A DNA stretch of 10,092 nt from Opitutaceae bacterium (GTDB lineage: Bacteria > Verrucomicrobiota > Verrucomicrobiia > Opitutales > Opitutaceae). Numbering within the stretch: the stretch's first letter is position 1; each line of letters starts with the position of its first letter. The notes beneath the pieces were generated by a model, which saw only the letters and a list, made by a program, of their open reading frames with translations, was not told the DNA's origin and made no database searches. The stretch is taken from the NCBI GenBank assembly GCA_025352845.1, contig JANXSC010000349.1, positions 1 to 10,092 of the forward strand. The letters run 5' to 3'. Both the position numbers and the translations under genes were made by a program. Below, piece after piece: positions 1-7,291 of the stretch.

Positions 1-436
1 CCCACGTTTGCGCGGCGGCCTCGACGAGCATCGTGCGCGCGGTCGCGCCGACAAGGTGGAAGCTGTCGTAGTTGCTCGGCGTCGATTGGCTGCCCCCGGC
101 GCCTTGGTTGCCGTATTTCGCATCGAAGTCGCCCTGCTCGATCATGACGTCCTTCCACGGCACTTCGAGTTGCTCGGCTATGATCATCGGGAGCGAGGTC
201 TTCACGCCCTGGCCCATCTCGGGTTGCTTGGAGATGATGGTGACTTTCCCGGCGGAGGAAATGCGGATGAAGGCATTCGGAGTGAAATCGCCCGAGGCGG
301 TTTCGGCTGCGGCGGCGTCACCGCCGGTTTTGATGTAGAAAGCGAGCGCGAGCCCGCCGCCGGCGAGGCCGGAGATTTTGAAAAAGTCGCGACGGCTCAC
401 GGGGCCGGCGAGGGTGGGAGTGGTGAGCGTGCTCAT
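1..436 (-). CDS. Molybdopterin-binding large subunit of a xanthine dehydrogenase/isoquinoline 1-oxidoreductase-type hydroxylase, N-terminal part
   Basis: This is the first 145 codons of a gene cut by the left window edge. The protein starts MSTLTTPTLAGPVSRRDFFK; the SRRDFFK twin-arginine motif (residues 14-20) and the following Gly/Ala/Leu stretch form a Tat signal, so folded export to the periplasm is predicted. After it comes the start of the aldehyde oxidase/xanthine dehydrogenase molybdopterin domain: 'NAFIRISSAGKVTI', 'QPEMGQGVKTSLPMIIAEQL' and 'GAGGSQSTPNNYDS'-like text (here GGSQSTPSNYDS), which I associate with the IorB-like branch of the family. The start codon overlaps the stop of the small-subunit gene (ATGA), with a strong Shine-Dalgarno sequence 7 bases upstream, so coupled translation is likely. 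Family members hydroxylate aldehydes or N-heterocycles using a molybdenum cofactor. The substrate here cannot be told, and the active-site C-terminal half lies outside the window. Confidence 0.9.
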   Translation of the reverse strand, partial: MSTLTTPTLAGPVSRRDFFKISGLAGGGLALAFYIKTGGDAAAAETASGDFTPNAFIRISSAGKVTIISKQPEMGQGVKTSLPMIIAEQLEVPWKDVMIEQGDFDAKYGNQGAGGSQSTPSNYDSFHLVGATARTMLVEAAAQTW

Positions 437-918
437 TGGCCAGCCTCCTTCGCGCCGGAAGCGAGTTCGGCGGCGCGTTTGATCCCTGCGCGGATGCGCG
501 TGTAGGTGCCACAGCGGCAGATGTTGCCCGCCATCGCGCCATCGATTTCCTCGTCGGTTGGCTTGGGGGTGTCTTTCAAGAGTGAGGCGGCGGTCATCAA
601 TTGGCCGGCCTGACAGTAACCGCATTGGGCGACGTCGAGTTCGCACCACGCCTGCTGCACGGGATGCAGCTTGGTCGGACTCGGCGCTAGGCCCTCGATC
701 GTCGTAATCTTTTTCCGGCCGACGGTGGAGACCGGCGTCATGCACGCCTTAGTTGCCTCGCCGTTTAGATGGATGGTGCAGGCGCCGCAGACGCCGTGGC
801 CGCAGCCGTATTTGGTGCCGGCGAGTTCAAGACTGTCGCGGAGCACCCACAGCATCGGGGTCTCCGGTGCCACGTCCACGGTGCGGGACTGGCCGTTAAC
901 GGTGAGCGTGTATTTCAT
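433..918 (-). CDS. (2Fe-2S)-binding small subunit of a molybdenum hydroxylase (IorA/XdhC-type)
   Basis: This is a 161-residue iron-sulfur subunit that passes electrons from the molybdenum centre of its partner subunit to an acceptor. The N-terminal plant-type ferredoxin fold has cysteines 39, 44, 47 and 59 (CGHGVCGAC...KAC). The C-terminal four-helix domain has cysteines 99, 102, 134 and 136 (QCGYCQAG and NICRCGTY). Both clusters are therefore complete, and the length is typical for the family. The start is placed at the ATG opening MKYTLTVNG, because homologues begin at this strand. An upstream in-frame extension to 972 would add 18 residues unlike the family. No Shine-Dalgarno sequence precedes it. 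It overlaps the large-subunit gene by 4 bases. No FAD subunit lies on the upstream side, where an unrelated DUF5069 gene is found, so a two-subunit enzyme is the simplest reading. The gene beyond the left edge is unseen. Confidence 0.93.
   Translation of the reverse strand: MKYTLTVNGQSRTVDVAPETPMLWVLRDSLELAGTKYGCGHGVCGACTIHLNGEATKACMTPVSTVGRKKITTIEGLAPSPTKLHPVQQAWCELDVAQCGYCQAGQLMTAASLLKDTPKPTDEEIDGAMAGNICRCGTYTRIRAGIKRAAELASGAKEAGQ
444..450 (-). promoter_or_regulatory. Strong Shine-Dalgarno sequence for the molybdopterin subunit
   Basis: On the minus strand AAGGAGG lies 7 bases upstream of the ATG at 436, inside the end of the upstream small-subunit gene. It fixes the start of the large subunit and, together with the ATGA overlap, suggests the two subunits are made in a fixed ratio. 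None of the other starts in the window has a comparable site. Confidence 0.85.
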
Positions 919-1025
919 GTTTCGGGGAGGGGGGAACTGACGGGAATGGGTGAAAGACGAACGACGCCGCAAACCGTAGCGGCGAAACCCCCGCGGTCAA
1001 TCCGCGAGGCGAGACAGCGCTGAAA

Positions 1026-1556
1026 CTATTTTACGGCGGCACGCCGTGCGACCCACTCGATGATTGCCGCGTCGTCGGCGCCGTGCCGCCAGATGAGCGC
1101 CAGAAATTCCGCCGGCAAAATATTCTGCGCCTTGAAAAACTGCCGATCGCCGCCGCAGCCATACATCATGCTCGCCGGCATCTCGCCGCGGAGCTTCGCG
1201 CGGGCCTTGGGCAGGATGCGCGGAAGCCACACGATTCCGCGCGCCGTGTCTGTCTTCGCCGGCATCGTCGCGACATCGAGCGTCGCGGTCGAGGCGCGGC
1301 CGTGCTGCACGTTGAGAAAATAATCGCGGCGCACCAGCTCGATGCCGAGCGCGTGTTCGAAGCCCGGTTCACCGTCGTAGCCGTGAAAATCCTCGGCGTA
1401 ATCGTAGAGGTGTTGCGGTGTGATGCCGTTGGCGGCGAGCCACGCCTTCTGCGTCGCATCGAAAAACGTCTCCGCCCCCCGCTGGCCCGCGCCATAACGG
1501 GCGACGGCCTGATCGTAGAGCGCGCGGAATTGGGCGGGGAAATCGAAGTGGTTCAT
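1026..1556 (-). CDS. DUF5069 domain-containing protein
   Basis: This is a 176-residue soluble protein with no signal peptide or membrane segment. Residues ~108-172 match what I know of DUF5069: 'VWLPRILPKARAKLRGE' (109-125), a middle segment with Tyr132 and Asp137 in the usual place, and a C-terminal 'DDAAIIEWV' helix. The N-terminal ~107 residues (FDFPAQFRALYDQAVARY, then HLYDYAEDFHGYDGEPGFEHALG) are not recognised. No catalytic motif is evident and the function is unknown. The ATG at 1556 is chosen because it gives the family-like start MNHFDFPAQF. A TTG at 1583 is an in-frame alternative that would overlap the rnr stop codon (TTGA) and add nine residues. The gene follows rnr by 23 bases on the same strand, so co-transcription is likely. 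No Shine-Dalgarno sequence is seen. Family assignment is from remembered motifs, not a search. Confidence 0.83.
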   Translation of the reverse strand: MNHFDFPAQFRALYDQAVARYGAGQRGAETFFDATQKAWLAANGITPQHLYDYAEDFHGYDGEPGFEHALGIELVRRDYFLNVQHGRASTATLDVATMPAKTDTARGIVWLPRILPKARAKLRGEMPASMMYGCGGDRQFFKAQNILPAEFLALIWRHGADDAAIIEWVARRAAVK

Positions 1557-1579
1557 GGAAACCGAATCTGTCTTGAAAC

Positions 1580-4018
1580 TCAACTCGCCGGACGGAAGTC
1601 GATCAGCCGCTTGTAGCGGTCGACGGATTCGACGACGACTTCGAGGCGGCCGTTGAGTTCGTAGCGTTTCTTGCGCTTGCGGCCGACTAGCGCGTTGCCG
1701 GCGGAGTTGGGCGAGTAGTAGTCGTCGCCGAGTGAGCTCGCGGCGACAAAGCCAAACGTCATCGACTCGATCAGTTCGATGAAGAAGCCGTTGGCGCGGA
1801 CATCGGTGATGACGGCGGCGAACCGCGTCTTCGGCATCTTGTCGAGTTCGCGCTCGAAGAATTCGAGCAGCTTGATCTTCACGCTGTCGCGCTCGGCCTC
1901 GGCGCTGTTCACCTCGGTGAGGCTGAGGTGCTCGCCCATGCGCTCGACGCGCGCGAGATCGTAGCCGGAGTGGTGGCCCGTGGGTGCCGGCTGGCCGCCG
2001 TGCTTCACGAGGTAGTGATCGAACACGCGGTGCACCACGAGATCGGAGTAGCGCCGGATGGGGGAGGTGAAGTGCGTGTAGTCTTTTTTGTGGAGGCCGA
2101 AGTGGCCGTCGGGGGTGTGGCGGTAAACGGCTTTCTTCAGGCTGCGCAGCAACTGCGTGCGGAGCGTGTAGCCCTGCGGGTGCGTGCGCAGCACCTCCAG
2201 CAGGCGCACGAGTTCCTCGCGGCGCGTGAGGTCGCCGACCTTGACGTGAAACGTCCCGAGCAGCTCGCGATACTCCGCGAGTTTCGCGGCGTCGGGGTCG
2301 TCGTGCACGCGGTAGAGCGAGGGCAGCTTGTGCGTGCAGGTGAGGCGCGCGACGGCCTCGTTGGCGGCGAGCATGAACTCCTCGATGAGTTGGTGACTCT
2401 CGTCGTGCTCAATGCGCTCTAGCCGGTCGGCGTAGCCTTTTTCGTCGACGAAGATTTTCGTCTCGGGCATGTCGAGGTCGAGACTTCCGTGCGCCATGCG
2501 ATCCTTGCGGAGGCGGCTGGCGATTTTCCAGAGCGCACGCACCCACGTCTGCAAATCGGTGAGTTCGGCGTCGCTCAGGTCGCGCAGTGCGCGGCCAGTC
2601 GAACCGGTCTGGTGTTTCGGCGGAAGTGGCAGCGCGCGGATGCGCTCAAGGTCGTCCTCAAATAAGAGCGCGTAGGCCTGTTTGTAAGTGAGCCGCTTGC
2701 GGCTGCGGATGACGGTGTTGGCGTAGGTCGTGTCCTTAATCCGGCCCTTCTTGTCGAAGGTGAGAAACACGGCCTTGCACAAACGGTCCTGCGCCTCGAC
2801 GAGCGAGCACAGGCCGTTGGAAAGTTTTTCCGGCAGCATCGGGATCACGACGCCGACGAGATAGGTGGAGTTGCCGCGGCGCTGGGCCTCGCGGTCGAGG
2901 GCCGAGCCGGCCTTCACGTAGCTGGAGACATCGGCGATGTGGATGCCGATGCGAACATCGCCGCCGTCGAGCACTTCGTAGGAGAGCGCGTCGTCGAAAT
3001 CCTTCGCGTCGTCCGGATCGATCGTGAAGACAGCTTCTTCCCGATAGTCGAGCCGGTGCGCGAGATCGCGGGGTTGCACGCGGTCGGGCAGCGCGGCAGC
3101 CTCGCGCTCGACCTCGGTCGGAAACTGCGTCGACAAATCGTAGCGCAGGAAAATTCCCATCAGCTCCGCGCGCGGCTCGTGCGTGCGGCCGAGGCGCGAG
3201 GTGATCGTGCCGGTGAGCGGATCGTCGCGGCGGCGCCAGTCGCCGAGCTTCACGACCACTTTATCGCCCGGCCGCGGTGCCGGCTCGAGATCGCTGTCCG
3301 ACGGATCGCCGACGCGGATCTCGTAGCTGAAACGCGGGTCGTCCGGCTGCACGATGTAGCCGCGGCGGCCGGCGCGCAAATCGCCGACGATGGTGTCGCG
3401 CTCGCGCTCGAGCACGCGCACGATGCCGCCGATTTTTTCGCCGGGGCGCTTGCCCTTGCGGCCGGGAAACTCGCGCGCGAGCACGCGATCGCCGGGGAGA
3501 GCGACGCCAGTGTCCTCGGGGAAAACCTGCAGCGCCGGCTCGGCATCCTCACCGACGACGGCCTCGCGCACGACAAAAGCGGAGCCGCCCGCGCGAAACT
3601 GGATGCGTCCGATCAATTCGTCCGGCCGCAGCTGCGGATCGGCGCGCGGCGCGGGTTCGGGGCGCGCGGATTTTTCCGGGGCCGGCGCGGCGGCGGAGGA
3701 AGAGGCGGGCCGTCGATCGGGGGTGAAGAGCGCGGCGGGTGGTGTGCCCGGCGGCGGCATTCCGGGACCGCGGCGGGTGGGGACGAAGATTTTTCGCACC
3801 TCGGTCGCCGGCGCCTCGCGGCGCTCTGTGCCGGCCGTGGTGATCCGGCCGTTGCGCAGGCGCGTGAACGCGCCGCCCTTCAGAAGCAGGCGCACCTCGT
3901 GCGCGAGCGAGGCGCGATCTTTTTTGTTCAGATCGAGGCGGCGGGAGAGATCGAATTCGTTGCCGGGCGCATACGCAGGGTCGCGCAATAGCGCCAGCAG
4001 GCGGTCTCGGAGTGACAT
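1580..4018 (-). CDS. rnr: Ribonuclease R (RNase II/RNB family 3'-5' exoribonuclease)
   Basis: This 812-residue cytoplasmic exoribonuclease degrades structured RNA from the 3' end. Domains in order are: an N-terminal winged-helix (residues 1-~65, MSLRDRLLALLRDPAYAP...); a Pro/Ala/Arg-rich linker (~78-132); cold-shock/OB domains (~133-285); the catalytic RNB domain; and a C-terminal S1 domain (~728-810, 'FAAVITDVRANGFFIEL', 'GDDYYS', 'RLIDF'). The RNB metal-binding motif is IDPDDAKDFDDA (333-344). Asp334, Asp340, Asp342 and Asp343 correspond to Asp272, 278, 280 and 281 of the E. coli enzyme. The distal RNB signature HKKDYTHFTSPIRRYSDLVV (643-662) is also intact. The length is close to E. coli RNase R, but the lysine-rich tail after S1 is missing and the proline-rich linker is longer than usual. 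The ATG at 4018 is preferred; an in-frame GTG at 4042 would add eight residues. It is divergent from glgA. Confidence 0.97.
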   Translation of the reverse strand: MSLRDRLLALLRDPAYAPGNEFDLSRRLDLNKKDRASLAHEVRLLLKGGAFTRLRNGRITTAGTERREAPATEVRKIFVPTRRGPGMPPPGTPPAALFTPDRRPASSSAAAPAPEKSARPEPAPRADPQLRPDELIGRIQFRAGGSAFVVREAVVGEDAEPALQVFPEDTGVALPGDRVLAREFPGRKGKRPGEKIGGIVRVLERERDTIVGDLRAGRRGYIVQPDDPRFSYEIRVGDPSDSDLEPAPRPGDKVVVKLGDWRRRDDPLTGTITSRLGRTHEPRAELMGIFLRYDLSTQFPTEVEREAAALPDRVQPRDLAHRLDYREEAVFTIDPDDAKDFDDALSYEVLDGGDVRIGIHIADVSSYVKAGSALDREAQRRGNSTYLVGVVIPMLPEKLSNGLCSLVEAQDRLCKAVFLTFDKKGRIKDTTYANTVIRSRKRLTYKQAYALLFEDDLERIRALPLPPKHQTGSTGRALRDLSDAELTDLQTWVRALWKIASRLRKDRMAHGSLDLDMPETKIFVDEKGYADRLERIEHDESHQLIEEFMLAANEAVARLTCTHKLPSLYRVHDDPDAAKLAEYRELLGTFHVKVGDLTRREELVRLLEVLRTHPQGYTLRTQLLRSLKKAVYRHTPDGHFGLHKKDYTHFTSPIRRYSDLVVHRVFDHYLVKHGGQPAPTGHHSGYDLARVERMGEHLSLTEVNSAEAERDSVKIKLLEFFERELDKMPKTRFAAVITDVRANGFFIELIESMTFGFVAASSLGDDYYSPNSAGNALVGRKRKKRYELNGRLEVVVESVDRYKRLIDFRPAS

Positions 4019-4091
4019 AATATGGAGGGGCGCGCGGCGCACGCCGTGCTTTGGATTGGACTGACGAAATAGTCCGGCTTAGCTACCGGCG
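4019..4091. promoter_or_regulatory. Divergent rnr/glgA intergenic region
   Basis: These 73 bases must hold, or lie very close to, the promoters of both rnr (leftward) and glgA (rightward). A small inverted repeat, GGACT/AGTCC, is present at 4058-4062 and 4071-4075. I see no convincing -35/-10 pair and no Shine-Dalgarno sequence for either gene. The functional reading is inferred from gene orientation alone. Confidence 0.35.
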
Positions 4092-5534
4092 ATGAAAATC
4101 GTCCACGTGGCGAGCGAGTTGTTCCCGTATATGAAGACCGGCGGTCTGGCCGACGCGGTTGGCGCGCTCGCTTCGGCGTTGGCGGACAAGGGCCACGAGG
4201 TCGCCGTGTTTCTCCCCGGCTATCGCGCAGCAGTGGACCACCGTGACGCTGCGGGCGCGCAGCGGAAGCTCCGCTTCAAGGTCGAACTGGGAAACGACTT
4301 TCTCGCGGGCGACGTGCGGGTGTTTTCGCCCAAGAAAAATCTCAGCATTTACCTGATCTGCCGCGAGGAGTTTTTCGACCGCCGCGCGCCCTACGGCAAC
4401 GGCGAGCGCGATTACGAGGACAACGCGGATCGCTTTATCTTTTTCTGCAAGGCGGTGGTGGAGATGCTCCGGATCGGTGACCTCGGCGCGGATGTCGTGC
4501 ACTGCCACGACTGGCAGGCGGCGCTGGTGCCGGTGCTCCTGCGCGACGCGGAGCGGCGCCACGGCGTGACGCTCGCGCTCAAAACTGTTTTCACGATCCA
4601 CAATATCGCCTATCAGGGCGTATTTCCGGCGCAGGCCTTTGCTCGCACGAATCTCCCCGAGGAACTCAACCAAATGGATGGGCTCGAATATTATTCACAG
4701 ATCAACCTGATGAAGGGCGGCATCCTCTTCGCCGACCGCGTGACGACCGTGAGCCCGCGCTACACGAAGGAAATCCAGACGGCGGAATTCGGCTGCGGCC
4801 TCGACGGCGTGGTGCAGACCCGCGCCGACGATCTCGTGGGCTTGCTCAACGGCGTGGACAACGAGATCTGGAATCCCGCCGTGGACGCGTTGCTGCCCGC
4901 CCGCTACTCGGCCGCCGATCTCGCGGGCAAGCGCGTGTGCCGGGCTGAGCTGCTGAAGCGCGGTGGCTTCGCCCCGGAATTCAAGGGCCCGATCTTTGGC
5001 ATGGTGACGCGCCTCACCGAGCAAAAGGGCGTCGATTTCGTGTTGGCGAACCGTGAGTTCTTTCTCGGGCAGGATTGTCGGCTGGTGGTGCTTGGTTCGG
5101 GCGACAAACGGATGGAAGAGGAGTTGCGGGAACTGGCCGCCGCAGCCCCGCAAAAAGTGTTTCTTAGCACCAAGCTTGACGAGGCGATGAGCCACTTGAT
5201 CGAGGCGGGCAGCGATTTCTTCGTGATGCCGTCGGTTTTCGAACCCTGCGGCCTGAACCAAATGTATTCCCAAGTTTATGGGACGATTCCGGTCGTGAGC
5301 CGCGTCGGCGGCTTGGTCGACACAGTGATCGACGCCGATGAAAATCCCAGCGCCGGCACCGGGCTGATTTGTGAGCCCAACGCCACCAGCCTGCGCGACG
5401 CGCTGCAACGTGCGTTGATTCTCTTCACGGATGCGCCGCGGCACGCCGCCGTGCAACAACGCGCGATGGCCAAGGACTATTCGTGGAAAGTCGCCGCGGG
5501 CGGCTACGAGCGGCTTTATCAAGACTCACTGTGA
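4092..5534 (+). CDS. glgA: Glycogen synthase (GT5 family)
   Basis: This 480-residue cytoplasmic glycosyltransferase extends alpha-1,4-glucan chains, normally from ADP-glucose in bacteria. The N-terminal GT5 domain opens MKIVHVASELFPYMKTGGLAD with the nucleotide-sugar-binding K15-T-G-G-L motif. It continues with HCHDWQAALVP (137-147) and TIHNIAYQGVFP (168-179), which holds the conserved active-site His170. The C-terminal GT-B half has the 'GMVTRLTEQKG' segment (303-313) with the conserved Arg307 and Lys312. It also has FEPCGLNQMYSQVYGTIPVV (383-402) with the catalytic-region Glu384, followed by RVGGLVDTV (404-412). Length and motifs are complete. The ATG at 4092 gives the canonical GT5 N-terminus, but the upstream sequence lacks a Shine-Dalgarno motif. 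No other glycogen genes (glgB, glgC, glgP) lie in the window. It is followed after 62 bases by phr, to which it is functionally unrelated. Confidence 0.97.
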   Translation: MKIVHVASELFPYMKTGGLADAVGALASALADKGHEVAVFLPGYRAAVDHRDAAGAQRKLRFKVELGNDFLAGDVRVFSPKKNLSIYLICREEFFDRRAPYGNGERDYEDNADRFIFFCKAVVEMLRIGDLGADVVHCHDWQAALVPVLLRDAERRHGVTLALKTVFTIHNIAYQGVFPAQAFARTNLPEELNQMDGLEYYSQINLMKGGILFADRVTTVSPRYTKEIQTAEFGCGLDGVVQTRADDLVGLLNGVDNEIWNPAVDALLPARYSAADLAGKRVCRAELLKRGGFAPEFKGPIFGMVTRLTEQKGVDFVLANREFFLGQDCRLVVLGSGDKRMEEELRELAAAAPQKVFLSTKLDEAMSHLIEAGSDFFVMPSVFEPCGLNQMYSQVYGTIPVVSRVGGLVDTVIDADENPSAGTGLICEPNATSLRDALQRALILFTDAPRHAAVQQRAMAKDYSWKVAAGGYERLYQDSL

Positions 5535-5596
5535 GGCGCGCGCGCGGTGCGTCCAACCGGCCTGGCCGTGCGTAACATTGGTCCGGTTTGTTAACG

Positions 5597-7072
5597 ATGT
5601 CGCCCACCATTCTCTGGTTTCGCCAAGACCTGCGGCTGCAGGACAACCTGGCGCTGCACGCCGCGGTGGCGCGGGGCGGACCAATCGTGCCGGTATTCTT
5701 CCTCGACGAGGTGGGCGAGGGGCGCTGGCCGGCCGGCGGGGCGACGCGCTGGTGGCTGCACCATTCGCTGGTGGCGCTGGACGCGTCGCTGCGGGAACGC
5801 GGCTCACGTTTGGTCATTGCGCGAGGCGAGTCGGAGAAAATTCTCCGGCACTTGATTGCGCAGACCGGGGCCGGGGCAGTTTTTTGGAATCGCCGCTACG
5901 AACCCGCCGCGATCGCGCGAGACGCGAACATTAAGAAGAACCTCGCCGCCGCGGGCGTTGAGGCGAAGAGCTTCAATGCGGCGTTGCTCCACGAGCCGCA
6001 CACGATTGCGAACAAGGCGGGCGGACCGTTCCAAGTATTCACGCCGTTCTGGCGGCACTGCCTGACGCTACCGGTGGCGGCTCCGACGAAACTCGGCGCG
6101 GCGAAACTGATCGCGCCGGCGGTGTGGCCGAGTTCGCTGGCGCTTGAAGAACTTGGTTTGCTGCCGCGCATCCGGTGGGATGCGGGCTTCGCCGCGACGT
6201 GGACACCGGGTGAGGCCGGCGCGGCGAAACGGCTTCGCGCTTTCGTGGTTCGCGCGATGGCAGCCTACTCGGAGCAGCGCAATGTGCCTGGCATCGATGG
6301 CACGTCGGCGCTCTCGGCCCATCTTCATTTTGGCGAGGTGAGTCCGCGGCAGATTTGGGCGGCGGTGCAAAGCGCGGGCAAGGACAGCGGCGTGTTTCCA
6401 CCCAGCAAGGGCGCGGCGGTGTTTCTTAGCGAAATCGGTTGGCGCGAGTTTGCGCATCACCTGCTGTTTCATTTTCCGCGCACGCCGGAGCAGCCGTTGC
6501 GCGAGGAATTCGGGCGCTTCCCGTGGGCGAACGATCCTAAAAATGAAAAACTCCGCGCATGGCAGCGCGGCCGCACGGGCTACCCGATCGTCGATGCGGG
6601 CATGCGGCAACTGTGGCACACGGGCTGGATGCACAACCGCGTGCGCATGATCGTGGCGTCGTTTCTCGTTAAGCACCTGCGGCTGTCGTGGACGCACGGC
6701 GCGGCGTGGTTTTGGGACACGCTGGTCGATGCCGATCTGGCGAGCAACACGCTGGGCTGGCAGTGGAGCGCGGGCTGCGGCGCTGATGCCGCGCCGTATT
6801 TCCGAGTCTTTGCACCGGTCTTGCAGGGCGAAAAATTCGATCAGGACGGTGCCTACGTGCGCCGCTGGGTGCCGGAGCTGGCAAAGCTGCCGGCGGAAAA
6901 TATCCACGCGCCATGGGACGCGCCGCTGCATGTGCTGGCGGAGGCTGGCGTGACGCTGGGGAAAACTTATCCGCACCCGATCGTCGATCACGCGACGGCG
7001 CGGGGCGAGGCGCTCGCGGCGTTCAAGGCGCTGCGGCAAACGGCGGCAATGGCGCGAGATTCTGGCGCATGA
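5597..7072 (+). CDS. phr: Class I deoxyribodipyrimidine photolyase (CPD photolyase)
   Basis: This 491-residue FAD enzyme uses blue light to split cyclobutane pyrimidine dimers in DNA. The N-terminal antenna-binding Rossmann domain opens SPTILWFRQDLRLQDN. The C-terminal FAD domain has GTSALSAHLHFGEVSPRQIW (235-254), WREF (282-285), TGYPIVDAGMRQL (327-339), WMHNRVRMIVASFL (344-357), SNTLGWQW (383-390) and GCGADAAPYF (393-402). Asn384 matches the CPD-specific Asn378 of E. coli PhrB. Trp388, Trp365 and Trp310 align with the electron-transfer triad Trp382, 359 and 306, the last with a two-residue spacing difference. The absence of iron-sulfur cysteines or a cryptochrome tail argues against a (6-4) or FeS-BCP enzyme. 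The ATG at 5597 is chosen over an upstream TTG at 5588. The stop overlaps the start of the epimerase remnant (ATGA), suggesting the two were once a translationally coupled pair. Confidence 0.96.
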   Translation: MSPTILWFRQDLRLQDNLALHAAVARGGPIVPVFFLDEVGEGRWPAGGATRWWLHHSLVALDASLRERGSRLVIARGESEKILRHLIAQTGAGAVFWNRRYEPAAIARDANIKKNLAAAGVEAKSFNAALLHEPHTIANKAGGPFQVFTPFWRHCLTLPVAAPTKLGAAKLIAPAVWPSSLALEELGLLPRIRWDAGFAATWTPGEAGAAKRLRAFVVRAMAAYSEQRNVPGIDGTSALSAHLHFGEVSPRQIWAAVQSAGKDSGVFPPSKGAAVFLSEIGWREFAHHLLFHFPRTPEQPLREEFGRFPWANDPKNEKLRAWQRGRTGYPIVDAGMRQLWHTGWMHNRVRMIVASFLVKHLRLSWTHGAAWFWDTLVDADLASNTLGWQWSAGCGADAAPYFRVFAPVLQGEKFDQDGAYVRRWVPELAKLPAENIHAPWDAPLHVLAEAGVTLGKTYPHPIVDHATARGEALAAFKALRQTAAMARDSGA

Positions 7073-7269
7073 AGATCATCGTCGCCGGAGCTTCGGGCTT
7101 GGTCGGCACCGTGCTCGTGCCGGCTTGGGCACTTCGGCTGGCATTGGGATAGATGGCGGACGAGGCCTTGCTGGCAAGCAACCCGGCGGTGTCGGAGCTG
7201 TTGCTGAAAACGGGGTTTCAGTTTCGGCATTCCATGAGCGAGACAACTCTGCGCGCGGTGTTTTCCTAG
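7069..7269 (+). pseudogene. Remnant of a TIGR01777-family NAD(P)-dependent epimerase (internal deletion plus nonsense codon)
   Basis: The reading frame starts in an ATGA overlap with phr. It encodes MKIIVAGASGLVGTVLVPA, the Rossmann nucleotide-binding start of a TIGR01777 (SDR39U1/YfcH-like) epimerase, with the GASGLVG glycine-rich motif. It then jumps directly to ALRLALG, a TAG codon at 7150-7152, and MADEALLASNPAVSELLL...GFQFRH. The usual family C-terminus (DUF1731 region) reads ALRLALGEMADxxLLAS...GFxFRxP, so both ends belong to one gene and remain in the same frame. The central ~230 or more codons are missing. The expected Glu codon (GAG) has become TAG. A second stop follows at 7267-7269, close to the expected natural end. 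Intact members are ~290-300 residues, and only 66 sense codons remain here. The product would be a 27-residue peptide and cannot be functional. The family recognition is from memory, but the two-ended match is specific. Confidence 0.82.
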
Positions 7270-7291
7270 AAAAACGGTAGGGGCCAGTTTT

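Noticed and set aside
8..505. Long open frame on the plus strand at the left edge
   Set aside because: It is antisense to the molybdopterin and iron-sulfur subunits, both of which have clear family motifs. High GC keeps the opposite frames open.
1000..1016. Possible terminator CGCGG-TCAAT-CCGCG between DUF5069 and the hydroxylase genes
   Set aside because: The stem is only five bases and no T run follows on either strand.
2939..3991. 350-codon plus-strand open frame opposite rnr
   Set aside because: It is Ala/Arg-rich with no recognisable motif, and it lies entirely opposite the RNB and OB domains of RNase R. It is a GC-driven shadow.
5588..5596. TTG start adding three residues to the photolyase
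   Set aside because: An ATG at 5597 gives the usual N-terminus directly before the TILWFRQDLR strand, and no ribosome site supports the TTG.
6068..7039. 323-codon minus-strand open frame opposite phr
   Set aside because: It has Arg/Pro-rich low-complexity text with no domain, antisense to a complete photolyase.
7153..7269. A separate small protein starting at the ATG after the nonsense codon
   Set aside because: The 38-codon stretch is in frame with, and homologous to, the C-terminal tail of the epimerase. It is better explained as remnant sequence, and no ribosome site precedes it.
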